Positions 44,070 to 53,398 of a stretch of DNA of 64,000 nt are shown one piece after another (position 1 is the first letter of the stretch; the number at the start of each line of letters is the position of its first letter). The position numbers and the translations under genes were made by a program. The stretch lies in NCBI RefSeq assembly GCF_003600835.1, contig NZ_NQYC01000001.1, positions 434,001 through 498,000 on the forward strand. Direction: 5' to 3'. The DNA comes from Bacillus sp. PK3_68 (lineage in GTDB: Bacteria > Bacillota > Bacilli > Bacillales > Domibacillaceae). Under the pieces are notes generated by a model. That model worked only from the letters and a program-made list of their open reading frames with translations, was not told where the DNA came from and searched no databases.

Positions 44070-45206
44070 TCAGGGCTTTAAAATAACTTTAATACAACCG
44101 TCTGTTCTTGTATCGAATATTTCATATCCGTGCTTTGCTTGATCGAGCGGCAACACGTGTGTGATTACGTCACCTAAATCCACTTTCCCTTCAGTCATCA
44201 TTTCGTATAAACGCGGCATCACCGGAATGACTGGCGCCTGGCCAGTTTTAATATCTACATTTCGCTGAAAAATGTCACCAAGCGGAAAACCGTTGTACCG
44301 ACCGCCATAGGCGCCCGTTACCTGAATAGTTCCTGCCTTCCTCACAGCTTGGGAAGCGATGGTTATCCCACTCATAGCCCCGCCGTGAAGCTTTAAGCCT
44401 GACGCAAGAAATTCCATCGGAGTCATCTTCCCGCTCATCCCCGAACAATCAATCACGACATCAGCTCCGCCATGAGTAATTTCCTTTAGGTAGTTTCCTG
44501 TGTTCTCATGTTGTTCAAGATTAACCGTTTCTACTTTATTCGTCTTTTGAGCATGGTTCAAGCGGTATTGAAGATGATCAACAGCAATCACTCTTTCTGC
44601 TCCTTTTAACCAGGCAAATTTTTGGGCAAGCAATCCGACCGGCCCGCAACCTAAAATGATAACCGTATCGCCGTTCTTTACTCCTGCATGATCAACGCTC
44701 CAATAAGCTGTTGATGCAGCATCCGCCAGTAAAACTAGTTTTTCATCCTCTATTTCACAGTTCTCTGGAATTTTGAAAGGAGTGAAATTTCCGTAAGGGA
44801 CACGCAAATATTCAGCCTGACCGCCAGCGTACCCACCCGTAGTTTCAGAATAGCCCAAAAATCCACCCATGTCTCCGTGCGGGTTTGAGTTGTCACACTG
44901 GCTCGTTACATCATTTTTACAATACCAGCATTCACCACAGCTAACGTTAAAAGGGATGATAACACGATCTCCTTTTTTTACTTTCGTTACTTCAGGGCCT
45001 ACTTCCTCAACGATGCCCACTGGCTCGTGACCGATAATGTAATCCGTTGGCATATTGGGAATGAGTCCGTGGATTAAATGAAGATCTGAGCCGCATATAG
45101 CTGAAGCGGTTACTTTGACAAGAATGTCATCCGCTTTCTCAATTGTCGGATCTGTTACATCCTTCACACGGACATCTTTTAAACCTTGATACGTCACGGC
45201 CTTCAT
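44070..45206 (-). CDS. adhB: zinc-dependent alcohol dehydrogenase, AdhB-like
   Basis: The 378-residue zinc alcohol or formaldehyde dehydrogenase has catalytic-zinc ligands in SAICGSDLHL and IIGHEPVG, structural-zinc cysteines in CGECWYCKNDVTSQC, and a Rossmann segment VIILGCGPVGLLA. It is followed upstream by CotF-like coat genes in the same direction, which is the same neighbourhood as B. subtilis adhB with yraD, yraE, yraF and yraG. A forespore or coat connection is therefore likely. GGAGGAG lies before the ATG. Confidence 0.9.
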   Translation of the reverse strand: MKAVTYQGLKDVRVKDVTDPTIEKADDILVKVTASAICGSDLHLIHGLIPNMPTDYIIGHEPVGIVEEVGPEVTKVKKGDRVIIPFNVSCGECWYCKNDVTSQCDNSNPHGDMGGFLGYSETTGGYAGGQAEYLRVPYGNFTPFKIPENCEIEDEKLVLLADAASTAYWSVDHAGVKNGDTVIILGCGPVGLLAQKFAWLKGAERVIAVDHLQYRLNHAQKTNKVETVNLEQHENTGNYLKEITHGGADVVIDCSGMSGKMTPMEFLASGLKLHGGAMSGITIASQAVRKAGTIQVTGAYGGRYNGFPLGDIFQRNVDIKTGQAPVIPVMPRLYEMMTEGKVDLGDVITHVLPLDQAKHGYEIFDTRTDGCIKVILKP

Positions 45207-45223
45207 AAATGTTTCTCCTCCTT

Positions 45224-45586
45224 TTACTGGTCAGGCGTTGCCATCATACCCTGTCGGTCTGTGTCAACAGGAAAAAGAGTCATCTCAGCAATATCAAGCG
45301 CCATTGCTGCTGACTTCAAATCTAATTCCACTTGCTTTCCGACATCATACGGATAGAGCCACCCTTTATTCATCATCAGCTCGGAAGCCTCCTCGTGTAA
45401 ATCCAACGCTTGTTCCAGCTGCCGATATAGAGTATCTCTTACTTCTGGGCTCGCCGTTTCTGTCACAGCAAATGCATAATTGCGAATGCTATTTTTAATA
45501 GCTAACAAAAAATCCAAAGCGATAGCGGCATCTGTTTTCTCAAGCATTCCTTCAGCATTTGCAGGATCTAAAAAATCCATTTTCAT
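45224..45586 (-). CDS. CotF/YraE-like spore coat protein (long partner, minus strand)
   Basis: The 120-residue helical protein of the CotF family has DAAIALDFLLAIKNSIRNYA, TETASPEVRDTLYRQLEQAL and MNKGWLYPYDV. The ATG at 45586 follows GAGGTG. It lies between adhB and its short partner. It is a clear paralogue of the long protein at 46207 on the other strand. Confidence 0.85.
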   Translation of the reverse strand: MKMDFLDPANAEGMLEKTDAAIALDFLLAIKNSIRNYAFAVTETASPEVRDTLYRQLEQALDLHEEASELMMNKGWLYPYDVGKQVELDLKSAAMALDIAEMTLFPVDTDRQGMMATPDQ

Positions 45587-45596
45587 CTTTTTCACC

Positions 45597-45812
45597 TCAT
45601 TGCGTATAGTCGGTTCGAGCTTTATTGTATAGTTCCTGTAATTCCCGAATAGCTTGAATGGACTGTTGGACATCTTTTTCCATTAATTTTTTTAAATCAT
45701 TATCAAGACAAAGCCCCTGCATCGTTTTAGATTTGAGCAAACCAACAGTTTTCATATTAAAAATTTCATGAGCCTCCATCGTTTCATGATAACCCATTGC
45801 TTCTTGCGTCAT
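45597..45812 (-). CDS. YraD/YraG-like short coat-type protein (minus strand)
   Basis: This 71-residue protein begins MTQEAMGYHETMEAHEIFNM and is predicted to be helical. It matches the N-terminal helices of CotF-type proteins. The start at 45812 follows GGAGGTG. It heads the coat-coat-adhB operon and is paralogous to the short protein at 46004. Confidence 0.8.
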   Translation of the reverse strand: MTQEAMGYHETMEAHEIFNMKTVGLLKSKTMQGLCLDNDLKKLMEKDVQQSIQAIRELQELYNKARTDYTQ

Positions 45813-46003
45813 TTTGTTCACCTCCGCCGTCTTAACAGCGTTATTTTCCCTCCAGCAGCAACTATCTATACAAAGGCTATGAATGTGGGCAACAAAACTG
45901 TTGAAAGCGTTAGTACAGCTCATTGGTTGTTCCGAGACACAGGGATAATCGTTACACGATTACATAACCTAAACAGGTACACAATAAGTAGGGAGGGAAA
46001 AAG

Positions 46004-46210
46004 GTGAAACATTCTTTAGGACTTCATGAGACAGTGGATGCACATGAATTACTTACATTTAAAAATCTTTGTGTGACAAAGTCAGCACTAATGAGCGGGC
46101 TAGTAAAGGATGAGGAATTAAAAACATTACTTGAAAATGATGCCACTATCGGGCAAGGACACATACAGCAGCTACAAGCCTTTCTCAAGAAAGGAGGAAG
46201 TTATTCATGA
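46004..46210 (+). CDS. YraD/YraG-like short coat-type protein (plus strand)
   Basis: The 68-residue paralogue (GLHETVDAHELLTFKNLCVT) starts at a GTG after GGGAGGG. It is divergent from the 45812 gene with 191 bases between. Its stop overlaps the start of the next gene by 4 bases. Confidence 0.8.
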   Translation: MKHSLGLHETVDAHELLTFKNLCVTKSALMSGLVKDEELKTLLENDATIGQGHIQQLQAFLKKGGSYS

Positions 46211-46506
46211 ATCAAATTGTAAAGAGCCTTGTAGGAATGGGCGGAATGACAGATCAAGTCATCGCCACAGATTTTCTAATTTCAGCAAAAGAAGGAGTTA
46301 GAAACCTTGCGGTAACCCTTACAGAAACAGCTACACCTGAGTTACGGTCCACATTAAGAGAACAGCTGAGAACAGCGATTGAGACACATAAGAATATCAG
46401 CAACTATATGATAAATAAGGGGTATTACCATCCAGGCAAGTTAAACGAACAGTTGCAGGTGGACTTCCAAGCGGCCCAGGCTGCGATCAATATGGTTAAA
46501 GATTAA
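46207..46506 (+). CDS. CotF/YraF-like spore coat protein (long partner, plus strand)
   Basis: The 99-residue protein (VIATDFLISAKEGVRNLAVT, TETATPELRSTLREQLRTAI, MINKGYYHPGKL) is paralogous to the protein at 45224. It is coupled to the short gene by an ATGA overlap. Together the two pairs form an inverted duplication. Confidence 0.85.
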   Translation: MNQIVKSLVGMGGMTDQVIATDFLISAKEGVRNLAVTLTETATPELRSTLREQLRTAIETHKNISNYMINKGYYHPGKLNEQLQVDFQAAQAAINMVKD

Positions 46507-46550
46507 CTCTTTCACCTATATAAAATGATGAAAGTATGTAAATCGTAAAA

Positions 46551-46592
46551 AGGGTACCTAGAAGCAAGCTTCCAGGCACCCTCTTGTTTTTT
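46551..46592 (+). terminator. intrinsic terminator after the plus-strand coat pair
   Basis: A 15-base arm, AGGGTACCTAGAAGC, pairs with its near-complement (two mismatches), followed by a six-base T-run. Confidence 0.85.
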
Positions 46593-46622
46593 CTTCACAA
46601 TCTGCCAAGCAAGAACAGACTG

Positions 46623-48019
46623 TTATAGCGGACGATTTTCAAATGGCGGCTCTACTGGTTTTGGCGCTACTTTGGAGCGCTCTAGAGCCGGTGTATCTTT
46701 GCGGGCAATTTGATAAATGCCGGCACTTACTACTTTTGCCATGTTCTCCATTTTTTCTTTGCTGATTTTATCAATTGTATCCGTTGGCTGATGGTATTCC
46801 GGCTCTAACGGTGCATAGGTGAAAACAGCTGCCGGAATACCGCCGTCGTGGAATGGCTGATGATCACTCCGGCCCACTTTTCCATAAGTAAGCGGACTGA
46901 ACACACGCGTGCTTGCAGAAGCGCCAGTATTCGTAACAATGTTTCTCTCGCCATCTACTGTAAACATGATCATGTCTCCTGCATTTTTACTGCCGACCAT
47001 GTCAAAATTAAACATGCCAACAGAACGGTCTTTTTCTTCGCTCGTTAAAGTGGAAACATAATGATAAGATCCAAGCAAGCCAAGCTCCTCAGCTCCAAAT
47101 GTAAGGAACCGTATTTCCGTGTCTGTTTGCTGGTTACTCAGGACACGGGCAATCTCCAGATTCACGGCTACACCGGAAGCATTATCGCTTGCACCTGGTG
47201 AGCCAGGCACGGAATCATGGTGAGATCCAACATAGAGAATCTGTCCAGTGTCATGATTTTTATGAGCCTTTTTCGTAGCAATAACGTTATAGGATGTTTT
47301 GGTGACCATGGCAGCTCCAAGAACTTTTACAGTTGCTGTCACTGTCTGCTCTTTCTCAATCGAAGCTTTCAATTTATCTCCCTCTGCCTTTGTTAAGCCG
47401 AGTGTGGGCACAAACTCACCAGTGGAAGGAAGGTTACTTTTTAAGGCACCAGCTACATTATTGTAAATAAGGACTGCTTTCGCCCCCGCTGCTGTTGCAT
47501 TAGCGACTTTGTCAGCAAAAGCGATCGTTCCTCGTTCAACGAGCGCAATTTTTCCTTTTAAATCCTTCCCGGCAAAATCAGACGCTTCTCCAAGGCCTGC
47601 ATAGGCTATTTCCCCTGTTATTCCTGCACTCGGCGTATTAGGAGAATACTTGAAAGCAGTTGGTTTAAAGTTTTGTTCAGCTTGCCCTTCAATTTTTAAA
47701 GAAACTTCTTGCGCTTCTTGGTAAGTTTGAAAGTCAAACGGCTGGATGTTTACATCTAATCCATAGGAACGATACTGGGATACAATATAGTCAACTGCTC
47801 TTTTCTCTGCTTCCGTGCCTGCCACACGCTCACCAATTCCGACCGATAATTCTGATACATGCTTATAAATTTTTTCAGCATCAATTTTTTGATGATTTTG
47901 TTGTCAAATGCCTGCGTTGATGCCTCTACAGCAGCCGGTGTGTTGTATACTGAGAGTGGCATCACCATCATACCTGCTGCAATAGTCCCTGATAATACTG
48001 CCTTTTTCCATTGATTCAT
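46623..48019 (-). CDS. secreted M28 family aminopeptidase, YwaD-like (apparent frameshift)
   Basis: The 465-residue zinc aminopeptidase has a signal peptide (start at 48019, MNQWKKAVLSG). A PA domain covers about 130-250. The M28 catalytic domain has SHHDSVPGSPGASDNASG (zinc ligands), FGAEELGLLGS (catalytic Glu) and SDHQPFHDGG. The frame breaks at the T-run 47885-47890 (A-run on the coding strand). One added base restores NKIIKKIDAEKIYKHVSELS in line with AGTEAEKRAVD. This is probably an under-called homopolymer. The enzyme would act outside the cell on peptides. Confidence 0.88.
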
Positions 48020-48432
48020 TCCATCCCCCTCTTTCTCCATTTCTATTAACTTTTTTAATGTTTAGTAAATATGTAAGTTCTTGATAATCATATAACAAAG
48101 TAAGCGTTTTCCAAATAGGCTATTATCCGTATATTCATCGATAATAAACAAAATTTTCAGACAATAAATAGGCATATACACCTATATAGCAAGCAGCCCA
48201 AAGATACCTTTTTCCTAAGATACCTTCTCTTCCGGTTGTTAGCTATTTAACTATTACAATCGTTATCTAGAAGGTCCAGGTATCTATCCCTCTTTACTCT
48301 ATCCATGAGCAATAATCCGACAATGCTGTCTCAACAAAATGAATTTATTTACATGTATTGGTACATCTGGCAACCAATCTGCTATACTATTTAAATAGTT
48401 CAGAATACTTTTCGGAAAAGGAGCAAGAAGGA

Positions 48433-49230
48433 ATGAACGTACATACGCAATTTAACGGGAAGGTCTGCCTTATCACAGGGGCAGGCAGTGATGAGGGCAT
48501 TGGTTTTGCCGCAGCTAAAATTATCGGGGGGCTCGGCGGCAAACTTGCCATTACCTCAACGACTGAGAGAATTTATGAACGTGAAAAGGAATTAAGAGCA
48601 AAAGGAATTGAAGCAAAAGGCTATACAGCTGATTTAATGGATTTTGAACAGGCACAACAGCTGATCAAACACATTGTAAAAGATTTTGGAAAAATTGATA
48701 TCCTTATTAACAATGCAGGAATGGGACAAGTCGGCTCACCTGAAAAGTTCATTCCTTTCGTAGAATTAGACACGGAAGAATGGAATGTTTCCATTTCGCG
48801 TAATTTATCTACCTGTTTTCATGTCACCCGCGCTGTCCTACCACAAATGATTGAACATGAATATGGAAGAATCGTCAACGTCTCCTCCGTTACAGGTCCA
48901 CTTGTTAGCAATCCCGGAGAAACCGGATACAGTGCAGCTAAGGCAGCCATGGTTGGCATGAGCAGAGGTATTTCTATTGAAGTTGCCAAGCATAATATTA
49001 CGGTCAATAATGTAGCCCCGGGGTGGATTGCAACCGGTTCACAGACAGATCACGAAAGAATTGCAGGAGAAAATACACCGATGGGCAGAAATGGACATCC
49101 CGATGAAGTTGGGCATTTAATTACGTTTCTGGCGTCGGAACAGGCTTCTTATATTACGGGACAGCTTTTCGTTGTCGATGGTGGCAACACCATTCAGGAT
49201 TATAAAGGCCCTCGTGAACATTATTATTAA
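48433..49230 (+). CDS. short-chain dehydrogenase/reductase (FabG-like)
   Basis: The 265-residue SDR has the cofactor loop TGAGSDEGIGFA, NNAG, catalytic Ser in NVSSVTG and YSAAKAAM with Tyr and Lys. It is FabG-like but has no fatty-acid genes around it, so its substrate is unknown. The ATG at 48433 follows AAGGAG; the longer frame to 48358 begins in the promoter region, where an extended -10 (TGCTATACT) is visible near 48380. Confidence 0.88.
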   Translation: MNVHTQFNGKVCLITGAGSDEGIGFAAAKIIGGLGGKLAITSTTERIYEREKELRAKGIEAKGYTADLMDFEQAQQLIKHIVKDFGKIDILINNAGMGQVGSPEKFIPFVELDTEEWNVSISRNLSTCFHVTRAVLPQMIEHEYGRIVNVSSVTGPLVSNPGETGYSAAKAAMVGMSRGISIEVAKHNITVNNVAPGWIATGSQTDHERIAGENTPMGRNGHPDEVGHLITFLASEQASYITGQLFVVDGGNTIQDYKGPREHYY

Positions 49231-49369
49231 GTGCTGGTTCCCTTTCGATTCTAGAAAGAGACGTTTTTTATCTGATCAGCCAATCATTTTCTGCTTTATG
49301 AATAAATAAAGAACAAATAGGAGATAATGCGGGCAGCTACTGAATTTGCCATACATTCAAGGAGAGAAC

Positions 49370-50781
49370 ATGCCAAACATTTTAACCTATTTCATATTCG
49401 GAATGACTATATTATTATTTGTTCTTATGCTTTGTTTACTCGCTGGCTGGCGTCTGATTGTCAAACGAGTGGTACAGCAGGCCGGCAAAATCATTTTAAC
49501 GGACACCTATCAGGAGAACATTATGGAGCTCATTCCTGGATTTCGACATATGGGCATTCAAAACACACTCGAAAATAGCCTTCGTGCGGAAACAGGCAAG
49601 GTTCTTCACCGGCCGCTCGGCTCTTCAAAAAAGTGGCCTCATTTAGAGTCCATTACTTTTATCCCTGCACAGACGTCTCCTTTTCCAGTCAGCAGCGAAG
49701 AAGAGATAGATATCGAAGTAACCATTGGGCCAAAAGCAAAAAAACCATTGAGAATTCCCATTCCATTAATGATCAGCGGAATGGGATATGGCGTTTCTCT
49801 TAGTGAACAGGCACGGCTTTCTTTAGCTAGAGCAGCCAAAAGCACAGGAACAGCTCTTAACTCTGGTGAAGGCGGAGTATTGCCTGAAGAGCTAAGCGCT
49901 GCTGGAAAGTATATTCTACAATTCTCCAAAACGGAATGGGGAAAAGAAGAAAAGCTGATCAAACACGCGGATATGATTGAAATTAAATTGGGGCAAGGAG
50001 CCTTGTTTGGAATGGGCACCCATATTCCGCCCGATGACTTAACAGGCGATGCTCGTAAAGTTATGGGACTGGAAAAAGGGGAAATGGCCATTATTCACGA
50101 ACATTTTTTGAGAATCAAACATTGAATGATGTAAAAGAACTTGTGCAACAACTTCGGAAGCTGTCAGGAGGTGTGCCGATCGGTGTAAAAATAGGGGCAG
50201 GTGGCAAAATTGAAGAAGATATTGATCACCTACTTGCTATGGATATCGATTACATTGCTATCGACGGCGGACAAGCTGCTACATACGGTTCTCCTCCTAT
50301 TTTATCTGATGATTTCGGCATTCCAACTTTGCATGCGATCGTCCGGGCTGTCAATCATTTAGAACAGAGAAATATGAAAAAACAAATGAGTTTAATTGTT
50401 TCTGGCGGGATGCTTACCCCTGGGCACTTTTTGAAGGCGCTTGCTCTTGGAGCCGATGCGGTCTATTTAGGTTCTCCGATACTATTTGCCATGTCACATG
50501 GTCAATCAATCACCCCTCTTCCGTTTGAGCCCCCTACACAGGTGGTCTGGTATAACGGCAAGCTTAAAAACCAGTTTGACGTTGAAGAAGGAGCAAAAGC
50601 GGCAGAAAAGTTCTTGATAGCAAGCACTGAAGAAATGAAAACTGCCTTACGAGCAATGGGCAAGCGCTCGCTGAAAGAGTTATCAAAAAGAGATTTAGTT
50701 TCATATGATCAGTCTACCGCTCAAATGGCCGGTATTCCCTTTTCATTTGAACCATGGGCAGACATTCATAAAAAGGAATAG
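49370..50781 (+). CDS. FMN-binding glutamate synthase-like protein, YerD-like (apparent frameshift)
   Basis: A hydrophobic N-terminal segment (about 5-30) precedes a GltB-type FMN/Fe-S synthase domain, as in B. subtilis YerD. The protein appears as two frames (to 50125 and from 50122). One extra T in the T6 run at 50104-50109 joins them as EHFFENQTLNDVKEL, giving 470 residues with VGVKIGAGGKIEEDI-like and DGGQAATYGSPP blocks intact. The ATG at 49370 follows AAGGAGAG. A stand-alone domain of this type is known without an assigned reaction in Bacillus. Confidence 0.85.
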
Positions 50782-51899
50782 TCACTGTTCCGCTCGTTTC
50801 ATCTGTCTGGATTGCTCCTTCCTGCCCCTCTTTCGTATGAGAGCGATGACCAATAAACATAGCGGAAGAAGTGTCTGGATCAGCAGCGAATAAAAAGGGA
50901 AGGACTGATTTTCATCTCGGGCGAATGCCATTGTGTCCGGGATCGACCAAAAACTAAATTCAGCAATTAAAATACCAATCGGCCAGATAATGAAACGGTA
51001 ACTAGAAAGATTCAACCACTGGGCCGTTCCTAAGACAATAACATAATAAAAAACTGAAAGCTTTACAAACGCTCCCATAATCCAAATAGCCATGACGATC
51101 GCATCAAGGTTTTCAAAAAAATCGGCCCAGCTAATATAGCGGCTAGCATTCATTAAAGGATAGATTTTAGATGAAGTGGTTACCCCCAGAACAAAAAGAG
51201 TAGTTAAGCTGACAGCAATGAGTGTAACCATGACAGCCAATACAATGATCAATCCTTGTTTAAGCGCTTTTTTCCCATCTGACAAAGAAGGCAGAAAGAA
51301 GGCAATCAAAAAAAATTCAGCAAACCACCCACTTAGTATAACAGCCCCTTTTATCGGAGGAATCACCCCCTCTTCCAGCACTGGTAATATATTTTTAATT
51401 TCAAAATTAGGGCTCAGCAAAAAAATCAGAATGATAAGCGGAACAAAAAAAACTGGGAAAAACAGCTGGGTTATTCTTCCTATAGTTTCCAATCCTCCCT
51501 GCACAGCAAAGGCACAAAGAAGAAGCATCGAGGCAATCACAACACTGATCGGAGTTTTAAACAAAAAGGAGCTGGCAATGAATTCACTATAGGAACGAAC
51601 AATTTGTCCTGTTATTTCGATATAAAACAATAAAATAAAAAAACGACTACTTTTCCCATGAAGCGGCCAATGATTTGTTCAGTGGATTGAACGATAGTTT
51701 GGCCTGGATACAGTTTATGTAATTGAACAGCTATATACACGGTGACAAATCCGATAAACGAGGCGATAATGGGCGACAGCCATAGATCTTGTTTAGCATA
51801 CCCCGCCGTCACACTGGGAACTGAAAGAATAGCGGTAGCAAGAATGGTTGGGTACATCATCATAGACATTTGCAGGGTTGAAATTTTACCTTCCTTCAT
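50782..51899 (-). CDS. spore germination receptor subunit GerAB-like (apparent frameshift)
   Basis: The 372-residue amino-acid-permease-like (APC) B subunit of a germinant receptor is in the spore inner membrane and binds the germinant. The frame is broken by one missing base in the A7 run at 51637-51643 (T7 on the coding strand); with eight T it reads VVFFILLFYIEITGQIVR. About ten membrane segments are seen. It is the last gene of the ger operon. It appears as frames 51612-51899 and 50782-51630. Confidence 0.85.
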
Positions 51900-51944
51900 C
51901 CATGTTCCTCTTTTCTTGAGTAAGTCAAAATAAATTCTAACCGC

Positions 51945-52166
51945 CTATTTTTGCAGAAACTGTCCAAGTGGTTTAAAAATCATTTCTTTCCACGTCACCG
52001 GTCCATTGATGTGCGGAAGGTCAAACATTGACAACGTCCAGCCAATGATCAATATTATGCTGAATGCCCACTTGTCTTTTTTAGGGGCCTTTTTGATCTT
52101 TGGCCATTGAAATAAGAGGATGACCACGCTAACTAAGATGACAGCAAGAAAAGACCCCCATCTCAC
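51945..52166 (-). CDS. germinant receptor small D subunit (two-helix membrane protein)
   Basis: The 73-residue protein has two hydrophobic segments (about 5-22 and 33-48) and an end IFKPLGQFLQK. Its size, topology and position inside a ger operon match the D-type accessory subunits known to modulate germinant receptors. It overlaps the end of the gerAC-like gene by 4 bases. Confidence 0.75.
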   Translation of the reverse strand: MRWGSFLAVILVSVVILLFQWPKIKKAPKKDKWAFSIILIIGWTLSMFDLPHINGPVTWKEMIFKPLGQFLQK

Positions 52167-53373
52167 TCATTCCTCACCCCTTCTCTTGTTTTTTCTGGCT
52201 CATTAATATTTCCTTGCCTGCGAATGTTGGCGTCCACCTGAACATGTACCTTTACAGTCGGAAAGACTTCTTCCCAGCGATTCTCCACTTGCTTCCACTG
52301 TCTCGGGTATTTCCGATGAAACTCTTCTGCAAAATTATTGATGTCTGCTTTTAGATCGTGCTGTATTTTCCTCGTAGCCGCCTCCACCCGTTGTTTAATA
52401 TCCGCCTCATAAGCCTGTTCAACAAGCTTTAAATCCTTCGGGTTATAAAGGTCTAACTTTGTTTGATTTTGTATGAGCATTCCATCCGTTTTAATTTTCA
52501 CTATCATTTCCCATTGCTTGTTGCGGATTTGCGGATCAAGACTCACATGGACTGACCGGGGAGTGAAGGATACCTCTCTCTTTTCTCCCCTAGGCCTTGC
52601 CGTAACGGTATATTCTTTTACTGCATTTTTTAACCAGAGTAGTCCCCTCGTTTCTTTTTGAGGAAGATCACCAACCATTCGATCTTTTCTAAATACGGCC
52701 GCTCCAATAAATTTCGTGTATTTGTAAGGTTTCTTTATCTCCATTTTCTCTGTAGTTACCCTTATATATGGGAGAGCAGCAGCTTGAGAGAACCCGGTTA
52801 GCATTTCATCCAAATCTTGCATAGTCACTTTCAAAACAGTTCCTATGTTCGTCATTTCCCGAACAGCTTCTCCCGAATAAGGCTCCAAAGTAGTTTGTAA
52901 TTCCAAAACATTTTTTGCTTTCCCCTTACTAACAAACATATACCCTCTTTCCCTTGGCTGCGGATGGCGAAGCAAGAAATCTAAATGCTCATATATGCCT
53001 GCGCGTGCTAACTTCTCTCCGAATATAAACACCTTGCACTGTCCCCAAAAAATTTGACGAGGAAAGTCCATTTGCAGCTTTGACAATGCATCGGCAAGAT
53101 TGGTCCCTGACTCAGAAATGACTACGGTTTTTTCTCCTCCTCCTCCCCCTCCTTGTCCTTGGCCTTGTCCCCCATTGATTTAGGAACAAATATCTGAAGG
53201 GAGAGTTCGACTCGATTGACACCCTTTTCGTCAATAGCAGCTGCTGTCACAATAGCCAAATCATTGATTTCCACTCTATCCCAACAGCCACCTAATAAGA
53301 GGAGCGAACCGCTAAAAGATAGAAACAGTAATATACGTTTCACTAAGAGGCTTTTGCTTTTTAATGCTGACAT
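52163..53373 (-). CDS. spore germination receptor lipoprotein GerAC-like (apparent frameshift)
   Basis: The 403-residue C subunit has a signal ending in LLLGGCWDRVEIND with the lipid-anchored Cys. The frame breaks at a T6 run, 53128-53133 (A6 on the coding strand, inside EEEEKK). One more A gives KKTVVISESGTNLADALSKL, which runs straight into MDFPRQIFWGQCKVFIFG. The C-terminal half is typical of GerAC. It lies between the A and D subunit genes. Confidence 0.87.
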
Positions 53374-53398
53374 GATGATTCACCTTCTTTTAGGAACG

